Source: Gonium pectorale
Lineage: Eukaryota; Chlorophyta; Chlorophyceae; Chlamydomonadales; Volvocaceae
DNA: 64,000 bases
NCBI GenBank assembly: GCA_001584585.1
Contig: LSYV01000030.1
Coordinates: forward strand, 166,168-230,167
Direction of reading: 5' to 3'
The notes below the pieces were generated by a model. That model saw only the letters and a list, made by a program, of their open reading frames with translations, was not told the origin of the DNA and searched no databases. Below, piece after piece: positions 13,084 through 23,702 of this stretch (within the stretch, counting starts at the first letter, position 1; each line of letters opens with the position of its first letter). The position numbers and the translations under genes are program-made.

Positions 13084-13351
13084 GGTTCCGGTGGACTATC
13101 TCTTTTTTTAATTGTTGTTGCAGGGGCCCAGGCCGGTGTCCATAAGCTCGTGCTTAGGTGATGATACGCTAAAACGCCTAAAGTGTGGGAAATCCCGGAT
13201 GGAAGCTGTAATTCCCCTCTAATTGGCCCAACGCGAGCACAAAGAGGGCCGCTGGAGAGGGAGCTTTCGAAACTTTAGACAAGCGCGCCCCGGACCTGCG
13301 CACATATGCAGCTCTTCTGTGCATGCAAGACTGCATGAAGGCTGCAGAATG

Positions 13352-13526
13352 CATGCAGCTCAGCGGCCCCCGCGAGTCACGGAGAGCATTGCGCGAGCGT
13401 TCAAGAGCGCGTTCCCTGCCCGCGCGTTTGCGCCGGGCTCACACAGCACGCCCAAACAGCGCCCCGATATGTAGGACGGAACACATTTCCATTGGCCGTT
13501 GCGCGCGAATAGGGCGAATAGGGCCC
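13352..13526 (+). repeat. Duplicated block, copy 1 (partner at 16096)
   Basis: This block aligns in direct orientation with 16096-16248. Shared runs include CATGCAGCTCAG, TCACGGAGAGCATTGCGCG, GCGTTCAAGAGCGC, GGCTCA, ACAGCACGC, GGAACAC and GAATAGGGCCCC. It ends about 100 bases before the start codon of the gene at 13632, so it probably lies in that gene's promoter. Confidence 0.8.
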
Positions 13527-13631
13527 CTGCACGACAAAGGAGTTGCATGCCCTCCCGCCCTCCCGCCTAGAGCGCCCCGGAGCGCGCGCCATACATAGAC
13601 TGTAGGCAGTTCAGCTCACCACACCACCACT

Positions 13632-14579
13632 ATGCGGGCCATACGCGCGCTGCCGTTGCTGTTGCTGGCCGTGGCAGCATCCCGCTGCCTGGCCCAGTAT
13701 GAATACGAGTATGGCTACGGCTATGACTTTTACGAGCAGGAGGCTCAGGATGACTTCTACTATGACGAGTATGGGTACTATGGCGACGAGGATGAGGCCT
13801 ATTATGAGTACTATGGCTACTATGCCGACGACTTTGCCGGCTACGAGGACTACTACTCTGAGGAGTATGACTTCTTCGAGGAGTGCTTCTTCGACACGAA
13901 CGGCAAGCCGGTGCTTGCCAATGGCACCGCCTCGTGTGACATCAAGATCCAGGGCGTCGACAAGCAGGCGGACAAGCTTGCCGGCGGTCTGGATGGCGTT
14001 TACAAGCTTTCCTCCTGCTACAACGGAAAGCCCATGTACAAGCGCAAGAACAGCGCTGCTGGCGAGGACCGGGTGCTCTGGTACTCGAGCACCTTCGGCG
14101 ATTGGGACGTGAGCAAGGGCGCTGAGCCTAACGAGGCTGAGATTCTCATGTATGGTGGCGAGATGGAGCACGCCTCGGTGCCCATATTCGTCGGCAGCTG
14201 GCACATGGGCGGTGACCTGAAGTCCAACACCGCGCTCGGCGAGGACGACTACCTACCCATCAGCGTCAAAGTGACCTGCTCGGACGGCTCGACGCCGGAC
14301 GAGGTTGTCACCACCTTCAAAGTGGGCGGTCCGGTCCTCACGCCGGATGAGATTGAGGCCAAGTACCAGTACATTTACGATAAATACAGCCGAGCGGAGC
14401 CCAGCCCGACCATCAACTTCACCTTCGTGGTGCTGCTGGTCATGACGGGCCTCACCATCGTGCTTGCCATCCCCTACTTCCTGCTCCGCAAGAAGGGCGG
14501 GAAGAACGCGTCCATTTCGATGAGCTTCTCACAGATGCTCACGCAGAGCAAGAAGAAGAGTACGGGGCACATTAACTAG
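13632..14579 (+). CDS. Type I membrane protein with Tyr/acid-rich ectodomain
   Basis: A single-exon gene of 315 residues; I do not recognise a named family. Residues 1-22 form a clear signal peptide (LPLLLLAVAASRCLA) with cleavage expected before QYEYEYG. Residues 23-90 are almost entirely Tyr, Asp, Glu, Phe and Gly. Residues 90-255 form a folded-looking domain with cysteines and motifs such as YKLSSCYNGKPMY and RVLWYSSTFGDWD, plus N-glycosylation sequons (NGT). A transmembrane helix (VVLLVMTGLTIVLAIPYFLL, about 266-285) precedes a Lys-rich cytosolic tail. It should therefore be a secretory-pathway or plasma-membrane protein with its bulk outside. The start context ACCACTATGCGG is good. Absence of introns contrasts with every other gene in the window. 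Roles in cell wall/matrix binding or tyrosine cross-linking are speculation. Confidence 0.85.
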   Translation: MRAIRALPLLLLAVAASRCLAQYEYEYGYGYDFYEQEAQDDFYYDEYGYYGDEDEAYYEYYGYYADDFAGYEDYYSEEYDFFEECFFDTNGKPVLANGTASCDIKIQGVDKQADKLAGGLDGVYKLSSCYNGKPMYKRKNSAAGEDRVLWYSSTFGDWDVSKGAEPNEAEILMYGGEMEHASVPIFVGSWHMGGDLKSNTALGEDDYLPISVKVTCSDGSTPDEVVTTFKVGGPVLTPDEIEAKYQYIYDKYSRAEPSPTINFTFVVLLVMTGLTIVLAIPYFLLRKKGGKNASISMSFSQMLTQSKKKSTGHIN

Positions 14580-15111
14580 ACGCTACTCCCGGCGCTGGTT
14601 TGTGTGCGCGTATGGAGGATAGGGGCATTGGGGTGCCGTGGCATCAACAGGGTGCACGTGTACGTGCGGAGCCCACCGCGATCAACTGACCACTCTTCGT
14701 TTGCTGGTATTGCTCAGGGAACGGCTTAGGGGTAGGAGAATATGCATGGCTAGGTCGCTGTTGGCTTAAGCTGTTCTGCAGGCTCAGGGTGATTCTCCTC
14801 CTTTGAGGGAGGCACGCCTGGGCAGGCGCACGACACTGACACGGCATTGCAATTCAGACATTCTGCCTTGTTCGGTCCACGGCATTCAACGCGCGCATTC
14901 GTGAATGACAACGGTGCGTACTTGTGTGTATGTTCGACAGGCATGGTCCCATGTTAGAACCTTCCGTACATGACACCCGATATGGTGCATGATAGGAGTG
15001 GTAGGTGCGGCATATATGGCGCTGTGTATGACGATTCGAAGAGTGCCCCTACGGGCGCCACTGGCAACCCCTGTTTCCTTCCAGCACGGATTTGTGCAGC
15101 CAACGAATGAG

Positions 15112-15116
15112 TGTAA
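15112..15116 (+). terminator. Candidate poly(A) signal TGTAA for gene at 13632
   Basis: First TGTAA downstream of the stop codon at 14579; it implies a 3' UTR of about 530 bases. Confidence 0.4.
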
Positions 15117-16092
15117 CACGTGGTCTTGTATGAATTCGTTTACTTGTGCACGGCGTCGTGCTGTCAAGGTTCAGCAACTCGTGTCTGGTATAATTAAGTC
15201 CCCTGTTCCTTAGGGAAGGGGCAGCATGCACGCATACGCTTCAGGGCGAAGGGTTGGGTCGTATTTGGAGGGCACGTGTGCATTCGTAATTGCATGCCGC
15301 ACACAGATGGGTCCTCCCGCGCATCACCAGCTCTTCATGGGCGAAGGGGAGGAGGGGCGAACCATGGGAGGGACAGGACGTCCATGGATAGTGCACTGTC
15401 AGCGAGAATGGGCTTTTGAGCATGACCAAGGGGCCGCATGCGATTGAACCCTAAACAGGAAACACGGACCAAGCGAACAGGCAAACAGAGCAAGGCCAAG
15501 GCACCCCTGTGTTAGCCCGTACATGCAGGTTTCTCCTTTTTTAGATCAAACGGAGCTTTCCCCTTGAGGTGAAAAGGAGGAGCACGCAGCAGAGAAAGAG
15601 GGAACATGCCTCCATGGCCGTACACACCCGAAGGCACGACGTTCCCAGCAGGGCGGACGGGTATAGAGCGAGACAGGTGAAGGGACGTTCCTCCCGGGTG
15701 CCGGGTCCCGGCCCTTCCCCCGAAGACTGGCTTGCCCTCCGCACTGGCAAGCCCGGTTGAATTGTCGGAAGAAACGTCTGCAACCGTCCGCTGCAGTCTG
15801 ATGGCCCGCCAGCTGTCTGCTCAGTTACAGTGGGTCAGACTTAACGGTTGTGCCATTCCCTGCCCAAGCCCCATATGCTAACTTTCAGGCTGCCGGTTTC
15901 AGTGGGTGGATACTGGATAGGCGTCTCGGGTCGTGGCTGGGCTGCCGAGTGGGATGGCTGCATGGGCCCATGCCGGACCCCGCCTGCGGGGTGTTAAGGG
16001 CTGAAGCCTGCCATCACGCCTCTCAAATGAGCCTCCATAGGCTCTTCTAGTATCCCGTGCTGCTGGGCTGGCGGTAGCGGCACGAGAAGCAG

Positions 16093-16097
16093 TTACA
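16093..16097 (-). terminator. Candidate poly(A) signal for ChaN-like gene
   Basis: TTACA on the plus strand is TGTAA on the minus strand, 163 bases past the stop codon at 16260. It sits at the edge of the duplicated block. Confidence 0.45.
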
Positions 16098-16248
16098 TGC
16101 AGCTCAGGGGCCCCGGCGAATCACGGAGAGCATTGCGCGGGCGTTCAAGAGCGCATTCCTCGCCCGCTCCAGGCTCAAACAGCACGCAGAAACAGCACCC
16201 TGCTATGCAGGATGGAACACAAGGCGCGTGTCGTTTCGAATAGGGCCC
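16096..16248 (+). repeat. Duplicated block, copy 2 (partner at 13352)
   Basis: Direct-orientation partner of 13352-13526, with small indels and an estimated 80% or more identity by eye. Here it forms the 3' UTR side of the minus-strand ChaN-like gene. Weaker similarity runs on to the stop codon (GAGTGCGCATCATAC against GAGCGCGCGCCATAC near 13580). Confidence 0.8.
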
Positions 16249-16259
16249 CGGAGTGCGCA

Positions 16260-19200
16260 TCATACGGGGTGCTCCGACTCAAAGGACCGGGGCAGCTTGG
16301 CGTCCGTCAGCACCAGCCAGTCCCCGTACGTGTGCAACCCGGCGGACGTGAGGGTCTCGCGACCCACCGCCACGCCGCGGCCGCTGGGGACAAACGTCAC
16401 AACGCACACCCGCGGAGCGGCGGCGCCGCAGGCACCCGCGGCCGCCGTGGCCCCTCGCCCTGACCCATCCGCTTCCTCCCTAGTCTGTGCCTCGGCTGCT
16501 GCTGGCGCCAGGTGCTCACAGATCCCCAGCCGCTGCTCCGAGTGAAACTTGCCTGGCGAGGGGATGAGCGGGTTGGGCACATGGACAACGACGTGAGCGG
16601 GAACGGGGCGAGTGTCGGTGGGTTACCAGATAACTGCTCGATGCAAGCAAGCAGCAGAGACAAACCCAGACAGGCCAGGTACGGCACCCGCGCATCGCCC
16701 CGCCCCGCCGGGCGTCCGCCATGCACGGCATCCCCGCCGCCGCCCGGTGTCGATGTGGCCCGGGGCCCATACGGCGCAGGCGCCATCAACCGCACGATCC
16801 ACGTCCATCACCGGCGCTTTTCATTGCCGCCGCAGGGAGCAACGAGGCACGCCAGCTGCTCGGCATCCTTACCCTGCCGTGGCCAAAATCCGGACCACCT
16901 ACCGCACACGTGTACCACCAATGGGTTGCCGCCGGCTTCTCCGCCGCCGCCGCCGCCATCTGCTGTGCCCCGCGCCCGCAGCTGCCGCAGCGCCCGCGCG
17001 ATGCTGTCCGCCATGGCGGCGTCCCACAGGTTCTGTGCGTCCAGAAAGTTGGAGCGCACGCCCAGGCCGATGTGGGGGCACACCTTGCCGCTGGAGCCAG
17101 CGGTGGCGGACCCGCCAGCGGCGGCACTTGTAGTGGCGTTGCTGCCAGCGGTGTGAGCACCGGAGGCATTGGAATGGCTAAGTCTTGCGGGCCCCGAAGG
17201 CGGCAGCGGCGCCGCCACTTCTTCGTCGTCTTCCTCTGCCTGCGCACGCTCCCGCGCCTCCTCGCTGCCTCCGCCAGCGGTTGCGGCTGCGTCGTCTCGC
17301 CTCGCGGCATCCCGTGCTCTCTGCGTGTTGGGGACACGGCTCAATGTGGACATTCGGGCACTTAGAAGAAGCATGCCTGCAGGGCGGGCAGGGAAGGGCA
17401 CGAGCCAGGCAAGGACAGCAAGGACGCAGCCTCGACAGCGGCCTCACAGCTGCCGCAATCGCATGGAGGTGGCATGCAGGTGCAGCCCTCAAAAACCACC
17501 TGGGCCCGTTCACACCGTTGAAGGCGCATGGTCAGTGACGGGCCAAACGAAGGCTGGCGCAGACCCGCACCGACCTGCGCAGCTGGGCCCCTCGCACCTG
17601 CATTGTCCACGCGATCTTAGCCGCATACATCTCCGACGGCGGCCGCAGCGGCAGGGGAGGCAGGTTCGCGCGCGAGGCTGGAGGCAGGGAGTTGAGCGCA
17701 GCCGCGCCGTGGCGGCCCACCAGGCTCACGTACCTGTGCGCGCGCGAACGGGGGTTCACATGGTTGGAAGGCGTTATCAGTAGAGAGAAGCCGGAGGCCC
17801 ATATCATCCCGAAATGTTATGGTGCAGTGTTCCGCCGCGAACGGAGGAGGCGGGGAGGAGCGCGCGGCAAGGCGGTCACCGGAAGGATAGGGGAGGGAAC
17901 GTACTGCGAATGGGCAGGGGGCAGGGGTAACTTACCGCGGGTAGGAGCACAATGCTCCTACCCGTGCAGGATTACGAATCACACAGGCTTCAACGTAGGG
18001 AAGGGGAGTGGACGGGAGGAGCTACTTTGGATTCACGTGTCGCACCCTCATTGCTACCTACGACCGACACACGCTCCCTGATCCCCCCCATCCGCTTGCC
18101 GGGTCCTCCACGTTGACGCCCCCACCTCCTGGGCGCGTTGGCGCACACCACGGGCGCCCCCGCCTCCCTGGCCGCCAGCACCAGCGGCCGGTAGTCGACT
18201 ACGTAGTTGGGCCAAGGGCTGTGGGCATGGCGACCGGAGTGGGGCGGGGTGGGGCGGGGCAACGTGCATTGCAACTGGCATTCCCTGGGGGGGTGAGAAG
18301 ATGAGGCGACAGCTGAGAACAGCGGTTTTCCGTTCCTCGTTCCCCAAAAGCTGCAGCCACTCCCCCCCCCCCCGGGCCACCGTGCGTCCNNNNNNNNNNN
18401 NNNNNNNNNNNNNNNNNNNNNNNNNNNNNNNNNNNNNNNNNNNNNNNNNNNNNNNNNNNNNNNNNNNNNNNNNNNNNNNNNNNNNNNNNNNNNNNNNNNN
18501 NNNNNNNNNNNNNNNNNNNNNNNNNNNNNNNNNNNNNNNNNNNNNNNNNNNNNNNNNNNNNNNNNNNNNNNNNNNNNNNNNNNNNNNNNNNNNNNNNNNN
18601 NNNNNNNNNNNNNNNNNNNNNNNNNNNNNNNNNNNNNNNNNNNNNNNNNNNNNNNNNNNNNNNNNNNNNNNNNNNNNNNNNNNNNNNNNNNNNNNNNNNN
18701 NNNNNNNNNNNNNNNNNNNNNNNNNNNNNNNNNNNNNNNNNNNNNNNNNNNNNNNNNNNNNNNNNNNNNNNNNNNNNNNCCCGCCCCCCCCGGGCCCACC
18801 GTGCGTCCTTCATGAGGTCCGCCTCCGTCACAGCGCCTGGAGCGGGACGGGGGCGAGAGGCGGGGCCAAGGGGTTGGCAGCAGCCCATTCGTAACAACGG
18901 ACGCTACGCCGTGGGGGACTGAGCCCATGCCCTTCCCAACGGAGCAGTGACAGGTGTGGGCGCGGCGCGGGCGTCTGCTGTTGCGGGCCCCCTCGATCGG
19001 GAAGGATGGGTGCACGGGGCGGCTCCGAGGAGGGGGGATCGCGAGGACGCGCGCGGATCAGCCTGCACAGCGCCACGCAACAACGCGCTGCCCGATGCCA
19101 CAATAGGTGCCCGCCTCATTCCCCAGCCACCCACCCGCCCGCCCCAGCCTCCCGCACCCGGAACGCTGCCACTACCGCCACCTGTCACCTGTCACGTCAC

Positions 19201-20274
19201 TTGAGCGCGTGGCCGCCTAGACACGTGCCCAAGGCCTCCCCGGAGAGGAGGCTACCCACCCGCCAGGAACTCGTCCATGACCGCCTGCACGTCGCGCTCA
19301 AACATCTCCAGGCTCAGCGCCACCGGCCGCCGCAGCGCCGGCCCCATGCCCTGCTGGCGCTCCGCCGCTTTGGAAGCTCCCTGACCCTGCGACGGGGCCG
19401 GCTCAGGGCCGTGCTCCAGCCGTGGTGGCTGGCGCGCCTGCTGTCCGCCCTCCGGCGCCACCCCGAGCCCCAGCACGTGTCGGAGCAGGCGCAGCTGAAG
19501 GGCATGAGCCACGGGGTCGTCGTGATATTCTCCTAACAATACGACGTCGTACGAATCCACTGAGGCGAGAAGCTGGGAGAAGCTGGACGGCTCGCCTCCA
19601 GCGTCGTACACCGCGAAAGACTTGCCCTCGACGTAATCCCGGGACGGAGGCGGTGGCTGTTGCGTTTGAGCCGGTCGCTGCGGGCCTATCGGTGACGGCG
19701 GCTGCTTTGGGGCTCCTGTCGTCGACGCGGCCGGCCGTCCCGCGGCGGGCTCCTGGTTCTGGAGCCTCAAGGCCAGGGGTGATAACGAACCGCCAAAGGA
19801 ATCCGCCGCGTCACGGACAGGCGCCCGCCGTACTGGCGTAAAAGCCAGGTGCGTTTGGCTCCCCCCGGGACAGCGCTGCACATTGGCTGCGCAGGGTACT
19901 GCTTGCATGGCCACAGGAAGGGGGGCGCCCGCCGGTGAGGCTGGGGCTGTCCCCGCGACCCGAGTCGCTGGCTGGCGTGCGAGTGTCCTTGACTCGGCAC
20001 CGCCCCTCGCCAGGCCCGAGCCAACCAGCACCAGGACAGCAGCAGCCGCAGCTGCCGTCGCCGGCGACGAGAGTCGGTCCCCAACATTCAGCCCCAGGCT
20101 GGCGTCGACGGTGTGTCCCGGAGCCAAGCGAGGGGCGCTGTGATCAAGGCCTTGCAAGACAGCATCAGATGCGGCAGCAATGTGGCAGAGGTGTAACGCG
20201 GGCACGTAGGCATGCTGATGGCCACGCGATGGCCGCAACAGGCACCAAGCAGCATCACCCAAAGCCCGCCTCAT
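16260..20274 (-). CDS. ChaN-like haem-binding (DUF399/Tiki superfamily) protein
   Basis: Exons in transcript order: 20274-19260, 18836-18800, 18218-18126, 17733-17598, 17320-16903 and 16552-16260; 663 residues, every phase closing. ChaN-family motifs run in order: VVLLGEYHDDPVAH (about residue 242), LSLEMFERDVQAVMDEFLAG, DLMKDAR joined to PWPNYVVDYRPLV, VVCANAPRRYVSLVGR, FLDAQNLWDAAMADSIA and WLVLTDAKLPRSF near the end. Bacterial ChaN binds haem and is iron-regulated; plant and algal relatives are mostly uncharacterised. The first 230 residues are low-complexity with an Ala/Val-rich hydrophobic stretch, compatible with an organelle-targeting or membrane anchor, but I cannot decide which. Two acidic/Ala/Ser-rich insertions interrupt the core. 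Intron 2 holds the 390-base N gap; no coding sequence seems lost, because exon 2 joins exon 3 in phase and in motif order. The N-terminal start is the least certain part. Confidence 0.85.
17938..17964. repeat. Perfect 12-bp inverted repeat with 3-base loop
   Basis: CGGGTAGGAGCA at 17938-17949 and its exact complement at 17953-17964 are separated by CAA. The hairpin lies in intron 3 of the ChaN-like gene. Its function is unknown. Confidence 0.75.
18390..18779. other. Assembly gap, 390 N
   Basis: Unresolved bases inside intron 2 of the ChaN-like gene. The sequence just left of the gap (about 18363-18389) closely repeats the sequence just right of it (about 18783-18808): a C-run, then GGGCC(C)ACCGTGCGTCC. 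Confidence 0.98.
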
Positions 20275-20533
20275 CCTCCAGCGTCGACCGCCGCGTCAGC
20301 GCCTCGGCAAAGGACAGAAAGGCGCACTGGCAGTCCGCTCGCAGTAGACCGACCGTGTATGTTGCGTTGAGGAATACTTATTCAACAGAACCCGCCTCTT
20401 GCGACGTAGGTAGAATGTGCTCATGGGTAGGTTGCCTTGTAATGACGGGTGTTGCACGGTTCACGGCAGTGCCATTCTCTAAACCCATTGAGGTGACTGG
20501 ATGTGGATGCATATCGACAACAAAACTACCACT
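20275..20533. promoter_or_regulatory. Candidate bidirectional promoter, about 260 bp
   Basis: The start codons of the minus-strand ChaN-like gene (20274) and the plus-strand small-protein gene (20534, or 20501) face away from each other with only this stretch between them. It must contain both transcription starts unless one gene model is wrong. No TATA box in a convincing position was seen. Confidence 0.5.
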
Positions 20534-21828
20534 ATGAGCTCGATCCTGTTGGCATCGGCTCTGGCGGGCTGCCATCTTGCGCCAGTGACCCTACCCGCTC
20601 GGGCGCTGGCACAGACCATCAGGCTGTTTGCGGCGGGAATGGATCATCGGGTATGCTCAATAGTGAACCTGCGCACGCTGCGCTACCGTTGTCCCCTATG
20701 CTGAAGCCCCCTGCCCCTTCCCCCGTAGGGAGGATCGCCGCAGCGGCAGCCGCCTGACGCTGGCCCTGGTGGGGAGGACACCAGCGAGCAGGTGGAGGTG
20801 CGCAAGCGGCGAGCTCTGCAGAGCCTGGTGGTGGGTGGCTGAGCTGGGGCTTTATGGACGCTGGCAGGCGCAGTCGGCTGCGAGGGCGAGGGTCCAGTCC
20901 TACACGCTGTCAGTAGTTGTGAGGATTGAGACAGTGGTCAGGGATAGCCCTGGGAAGGTTGCTGTACCGCCTGCACCTTGCAGTCTTTGCCAGAAGCTGG
21001 GGACCCGAGACCCGCAAGCTGGGCTTGGGCCCCTCGCAGTGCCATCCCTTGTCAGGATGTGGTCAAGCCCGCCACGTTCCACACGCGATCTGGAGCGAGG
21101 TTTTCCTTTCATCGGCCAAGACAAGCTTCCCCTGGTGCCTGGTTTGCACGCACTCGTTTTGCACAAGGCCAACCCCTGACAAATTGCAGGGCGGCGCCCA
21201 TCCCGTCTGTGCCAAGTCGTTGATTCTTGTCCTGTGCCGCCTTCACACATACTGGCGTACCGGATCCTGCCGATTCGCCTCGCTTCCCCGTAGGAGCAGC
21301 AGCTGGGCGGCGCGGACCCAGACCGCGCCGCGCTGGCGGTGCTGCTGCAGCGGCACGGGGTGGTGGTGCGCGGGGGGCAGGCGGAGGCGGTTGGGCTGAT
21401 CGAGGCGCTGCAGGTGGGCACCGCAAAGGGCGGGATGGCGGCGGCGATCAGGGGCTCCCTGCAGCCATACCACCCATGAAGTTGTCATTCGCTGCATGGT
21501 TACGAGTCGGCCGTGCACATGTGCTAGCCCCCGTCCCTTAGCCGAAGCAGGCCCTAACGCCAGGCGCTCCTTGCCGTGTCCGACCCACACGCGTTCCATC
21601 CATGAGCCCCCAACTGCATGGCCGCAGCCCAAACAGTGGCCCCGCGCGATACACGTCCGTCCTCCCATTGCGCCATAGCTTAGCCATTAGCGTCAACCAA
21701 ACTAACACCAACCACGTCTTTAGACATCACATCTTGGGCTCGGGCTGCAGCCTCCCTCGCCGTCTTATCCCGGCACCCCCATCACCCGGCAGGCCTGGAA
21801 GCGAGGCGAGTGGAAGCCTGAGCCTTAA
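20534..21828 (+). CDS. Small unknown protein with N-terminal targeting or signal segment
   Basis: Exons 20534-20650, 20729-20830, 21294-21413 and 21793-21828 give 124 residues; all introns are phase 0. An in-frame ATG at 20501 would add 11 residues. The N-terminus (SSILLASALAGCHLAPVTL, then PARALAQT) reads like a signal or organelle-targeting peptide with an ALA-type cleavage site near residue 26. The rest is hydrophilic and probably helical (EVRKRRALQSLVEQQ, AALAVLLQRHGVVVRG, AVGLIEALQAWKRGEW) and ends in KPEP. I recognise no family. It lies head-to-head with the ChaN-like gene and tail-to-tail with PSA2. Support comes from four clean donor/acceptor pairs preserving one frame; the donor at the end of exon 2 could equally be three bases earlier. 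Confidence 0.6.
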
Positions 21829-22161
21829 GCGGGCCCGGCGACGCGACACAGTCACGAGCCCTGCGCCGGTCATGCATGCCGGTCGAGCGGTGCTATCCGG
21901 CTGGGGGCAGGCCATCGACCGTGGGTCCCCGCCAACCTCTTCCACTGGCAGCTTTCGCGCACCTCGCTGGACACGGATTGCAGACTGCCCACAAAATCAG
22001 AGCCCCGGGATTTGCAGCCTCCCATCGAGATTTGTACGCTCCGCTCAAAGCGCCTTCATCGCCAGCTGGCAACACTCCGAGCCGCGGCCGACCCTCATCC
22101 CTTCTCCCGGACGCGAACGTGCAGCAGTGGCCACCGCACGGCGTCGGCCCCGGTGCGCTCA
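21829..22161. other. Convergent 3' ends, 333 bp
   Basis: This lies between the stop codons of the small-protein gene (plus) and PSA2 (minus). It should hold both 3' UTRs, which may overlap. I see no TGTAA on either strand here, and no ORF that merits annotation. Confidence 0.5.
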
Positions 22162-23702
22162 TTAGGCGGCGCCGCCACCGTTGCGCATGCCCTCCTTGGC
22201 TTGCCGCAGCAGGTCCTGGACCTCACCTGCAGGGCAGGGCGGGGCGGGCAGGACGGGGTCAAGAGGGGGTATCGAGACGGCGGAGAAGGGAAGGCGGTTG
22301 CGATTCAATCTGGTCGTTGGCCTCATGTGGGTTGAGGACTGACGCCGAGTGCTGCATGCGGGCCGATGGTGCACCCCAGCACCCAGCCGGTCAGTCAGGG
22401 TGCTCCTGGCGGACACATCACATATGGAGCGTGAAGATAAGTAGATCCATTGTCGTTGACCGCTTCAAACGGTTGAAAGCCCGTCGGGGCTGCATGCCGC
22501 CTAAAGCAATTGTAACGGCTGAGACGCTTTTCGTTGTTGAGCCCCATGCCGCCTCGCACAGCAGCCCCCCTTCCCCGCGCACACCGCCTTGCGATTCAGG
22601 TCTGCAAGCTCTGAGCCCACATCGTAGCTCGGGTCCCATCACTGATGTTCCCCTGCCGGGCCCCTCCGCCCAGTCCGTATCACCGCCTCACCCGGCTTGA
22701 GCTCGCCCGTCTGCATCTTCTGCACCAACAGCGACGCCTCCGGCTTGCGCAGCAGGCCTCGCACATTTCGGAGTCCAGTGCCTGTAATGGCGGGGGGGCG
22801 GCAGGCACACGAACGTCAACAGTACAGAAGCAACACACGAGCACTAAAAGCACGGCACAGCAGTACCGGGCGAGAGCGCTGAGGCCGTTCCGCTTTGCAG
22901 TTGCAAGACTCCGCTGGCGCATTCCCCAGGGACCCCAAGTACAAAAGTACCGATGCGCACCGAAGCAGCGGCCGCAGATGCGCGCGCCCCGCCCATAGCA
23001 CTGCGGGCACTCGACAAACTCGTACTCGTCCTTGGCGCGCTTGCGGCTCAGCGCGCGCCACTTGCCGGTGCCGCCGCACATGTCGCCTGGGGAGGCACGG
23101 ATTGGCGCGTGCATAATGTGCGTTAGGTTGGAGATGCAAGCGGCCTTGCCATGATGCTCCCTGCTTGCGCGTCACCTGGCACGTACACGCACCCCGGTAT
23201 GTCAGGGACGGCCCACCCGCTCGCCCCAAGAGCGACTTACAGGGAACGATACCCGTGCCGTCGCACTCAAAGCACGAGTTCGCCGGGTCCGGCATCTCGC
23301 CGTCAGCGAATGCGGGCCCAGCTGCAGCCGCGGCTGCGCAGCACAAGGGCACCATGACGAAGGAGCGACGACTGAGGTCAATCAGGCGGGGGCGAGACGC
23401 AGCGAGGCTCTCCTCCTCCACCTGCCGCGGCTCCGCGCCGTCCTGGGCGGGCGTTGCTGCAGGTCAGGAGGGTAGTAGGGGACGGCCATCTGGGTCCGGT
23501 GACGCAACAACAGGGGCATCAGTTTCGAGCATATGTTACCTTGGCATACTGGCACCAGCCTGCAGCGGCTTGCGCGTCCGCTCGAGGATGAAGCAGCCTG
23601 CCATTGTGTGGCTCGAGTGAACTTCTTGTTTCGCAGCGCTTGTTTAGATCCTTCAAAACGTACCCGATGGCCAATAAACGACTTGTTCGTGAGGCAGCTC
23701 AT
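22162..23702 (-). CDS. PSA2: PSA2, thylakoid-lumen DnaJ-type zinc-finger PSI assembly factor
   Basis: Exons in transcript order: 23702-23540, 23456-23241, 23086-22961, 22781-22692 and 22226-22162; 219 residues, all splice junctions phase 1. The N-terminus is a bipartite lumen-targeting signal: a Ser/Arg-rich transit peptide (about 1-60), then a twin-arginine motif (LSRRSFVM), a hydrophobic stretch and an AFA-type cleavage site before DGEMPDP, implying Tat import. The mature part has four CxxCxGxG zinc-binding repeats as in DnaJ ([32 protein letters not shown]) but no J domain. The linker [17 protein letters not shown] and the following [14 protein letters not shown] match the plant PSA2/EDA3 family. 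In Arabidopsis that protein is needed for photosystem I assembly and acts on thiols in the lumen. The last exon ([16 protein letters not shown]) was chosen over read-through because the GTGAGG donor and the phase fit. Confidence 0.9.

Larger units (their letters stand above)
12496..13631. other. Intergenic region: 3' UTR, duplicated block and promoter
   Basis: The first part is probably the 3' UTR of the sphingomyelinase gene, with a candidate TGTAA at 13079. From 13352 it contains one copy of a duplicated block whose partner is at 16096. The last 100 bases are the promoter and 5' leader of the gene at 13632. No supported ORF. Confidence 0.5.
14580..16259. other. Intergenic region between convergent genes, about 1.7 kb
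   Basis: This holds the 3' UTR of the gene at 13632 (candidate TGTAA at 15112) and of the minus-strand ChaN-like gene (TGTAA complement at 16093). The second copy of the duplicated block begins at 16096. Between 15120 and 16090 I see nothing supportable as a gene. Confidence 0.5.
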
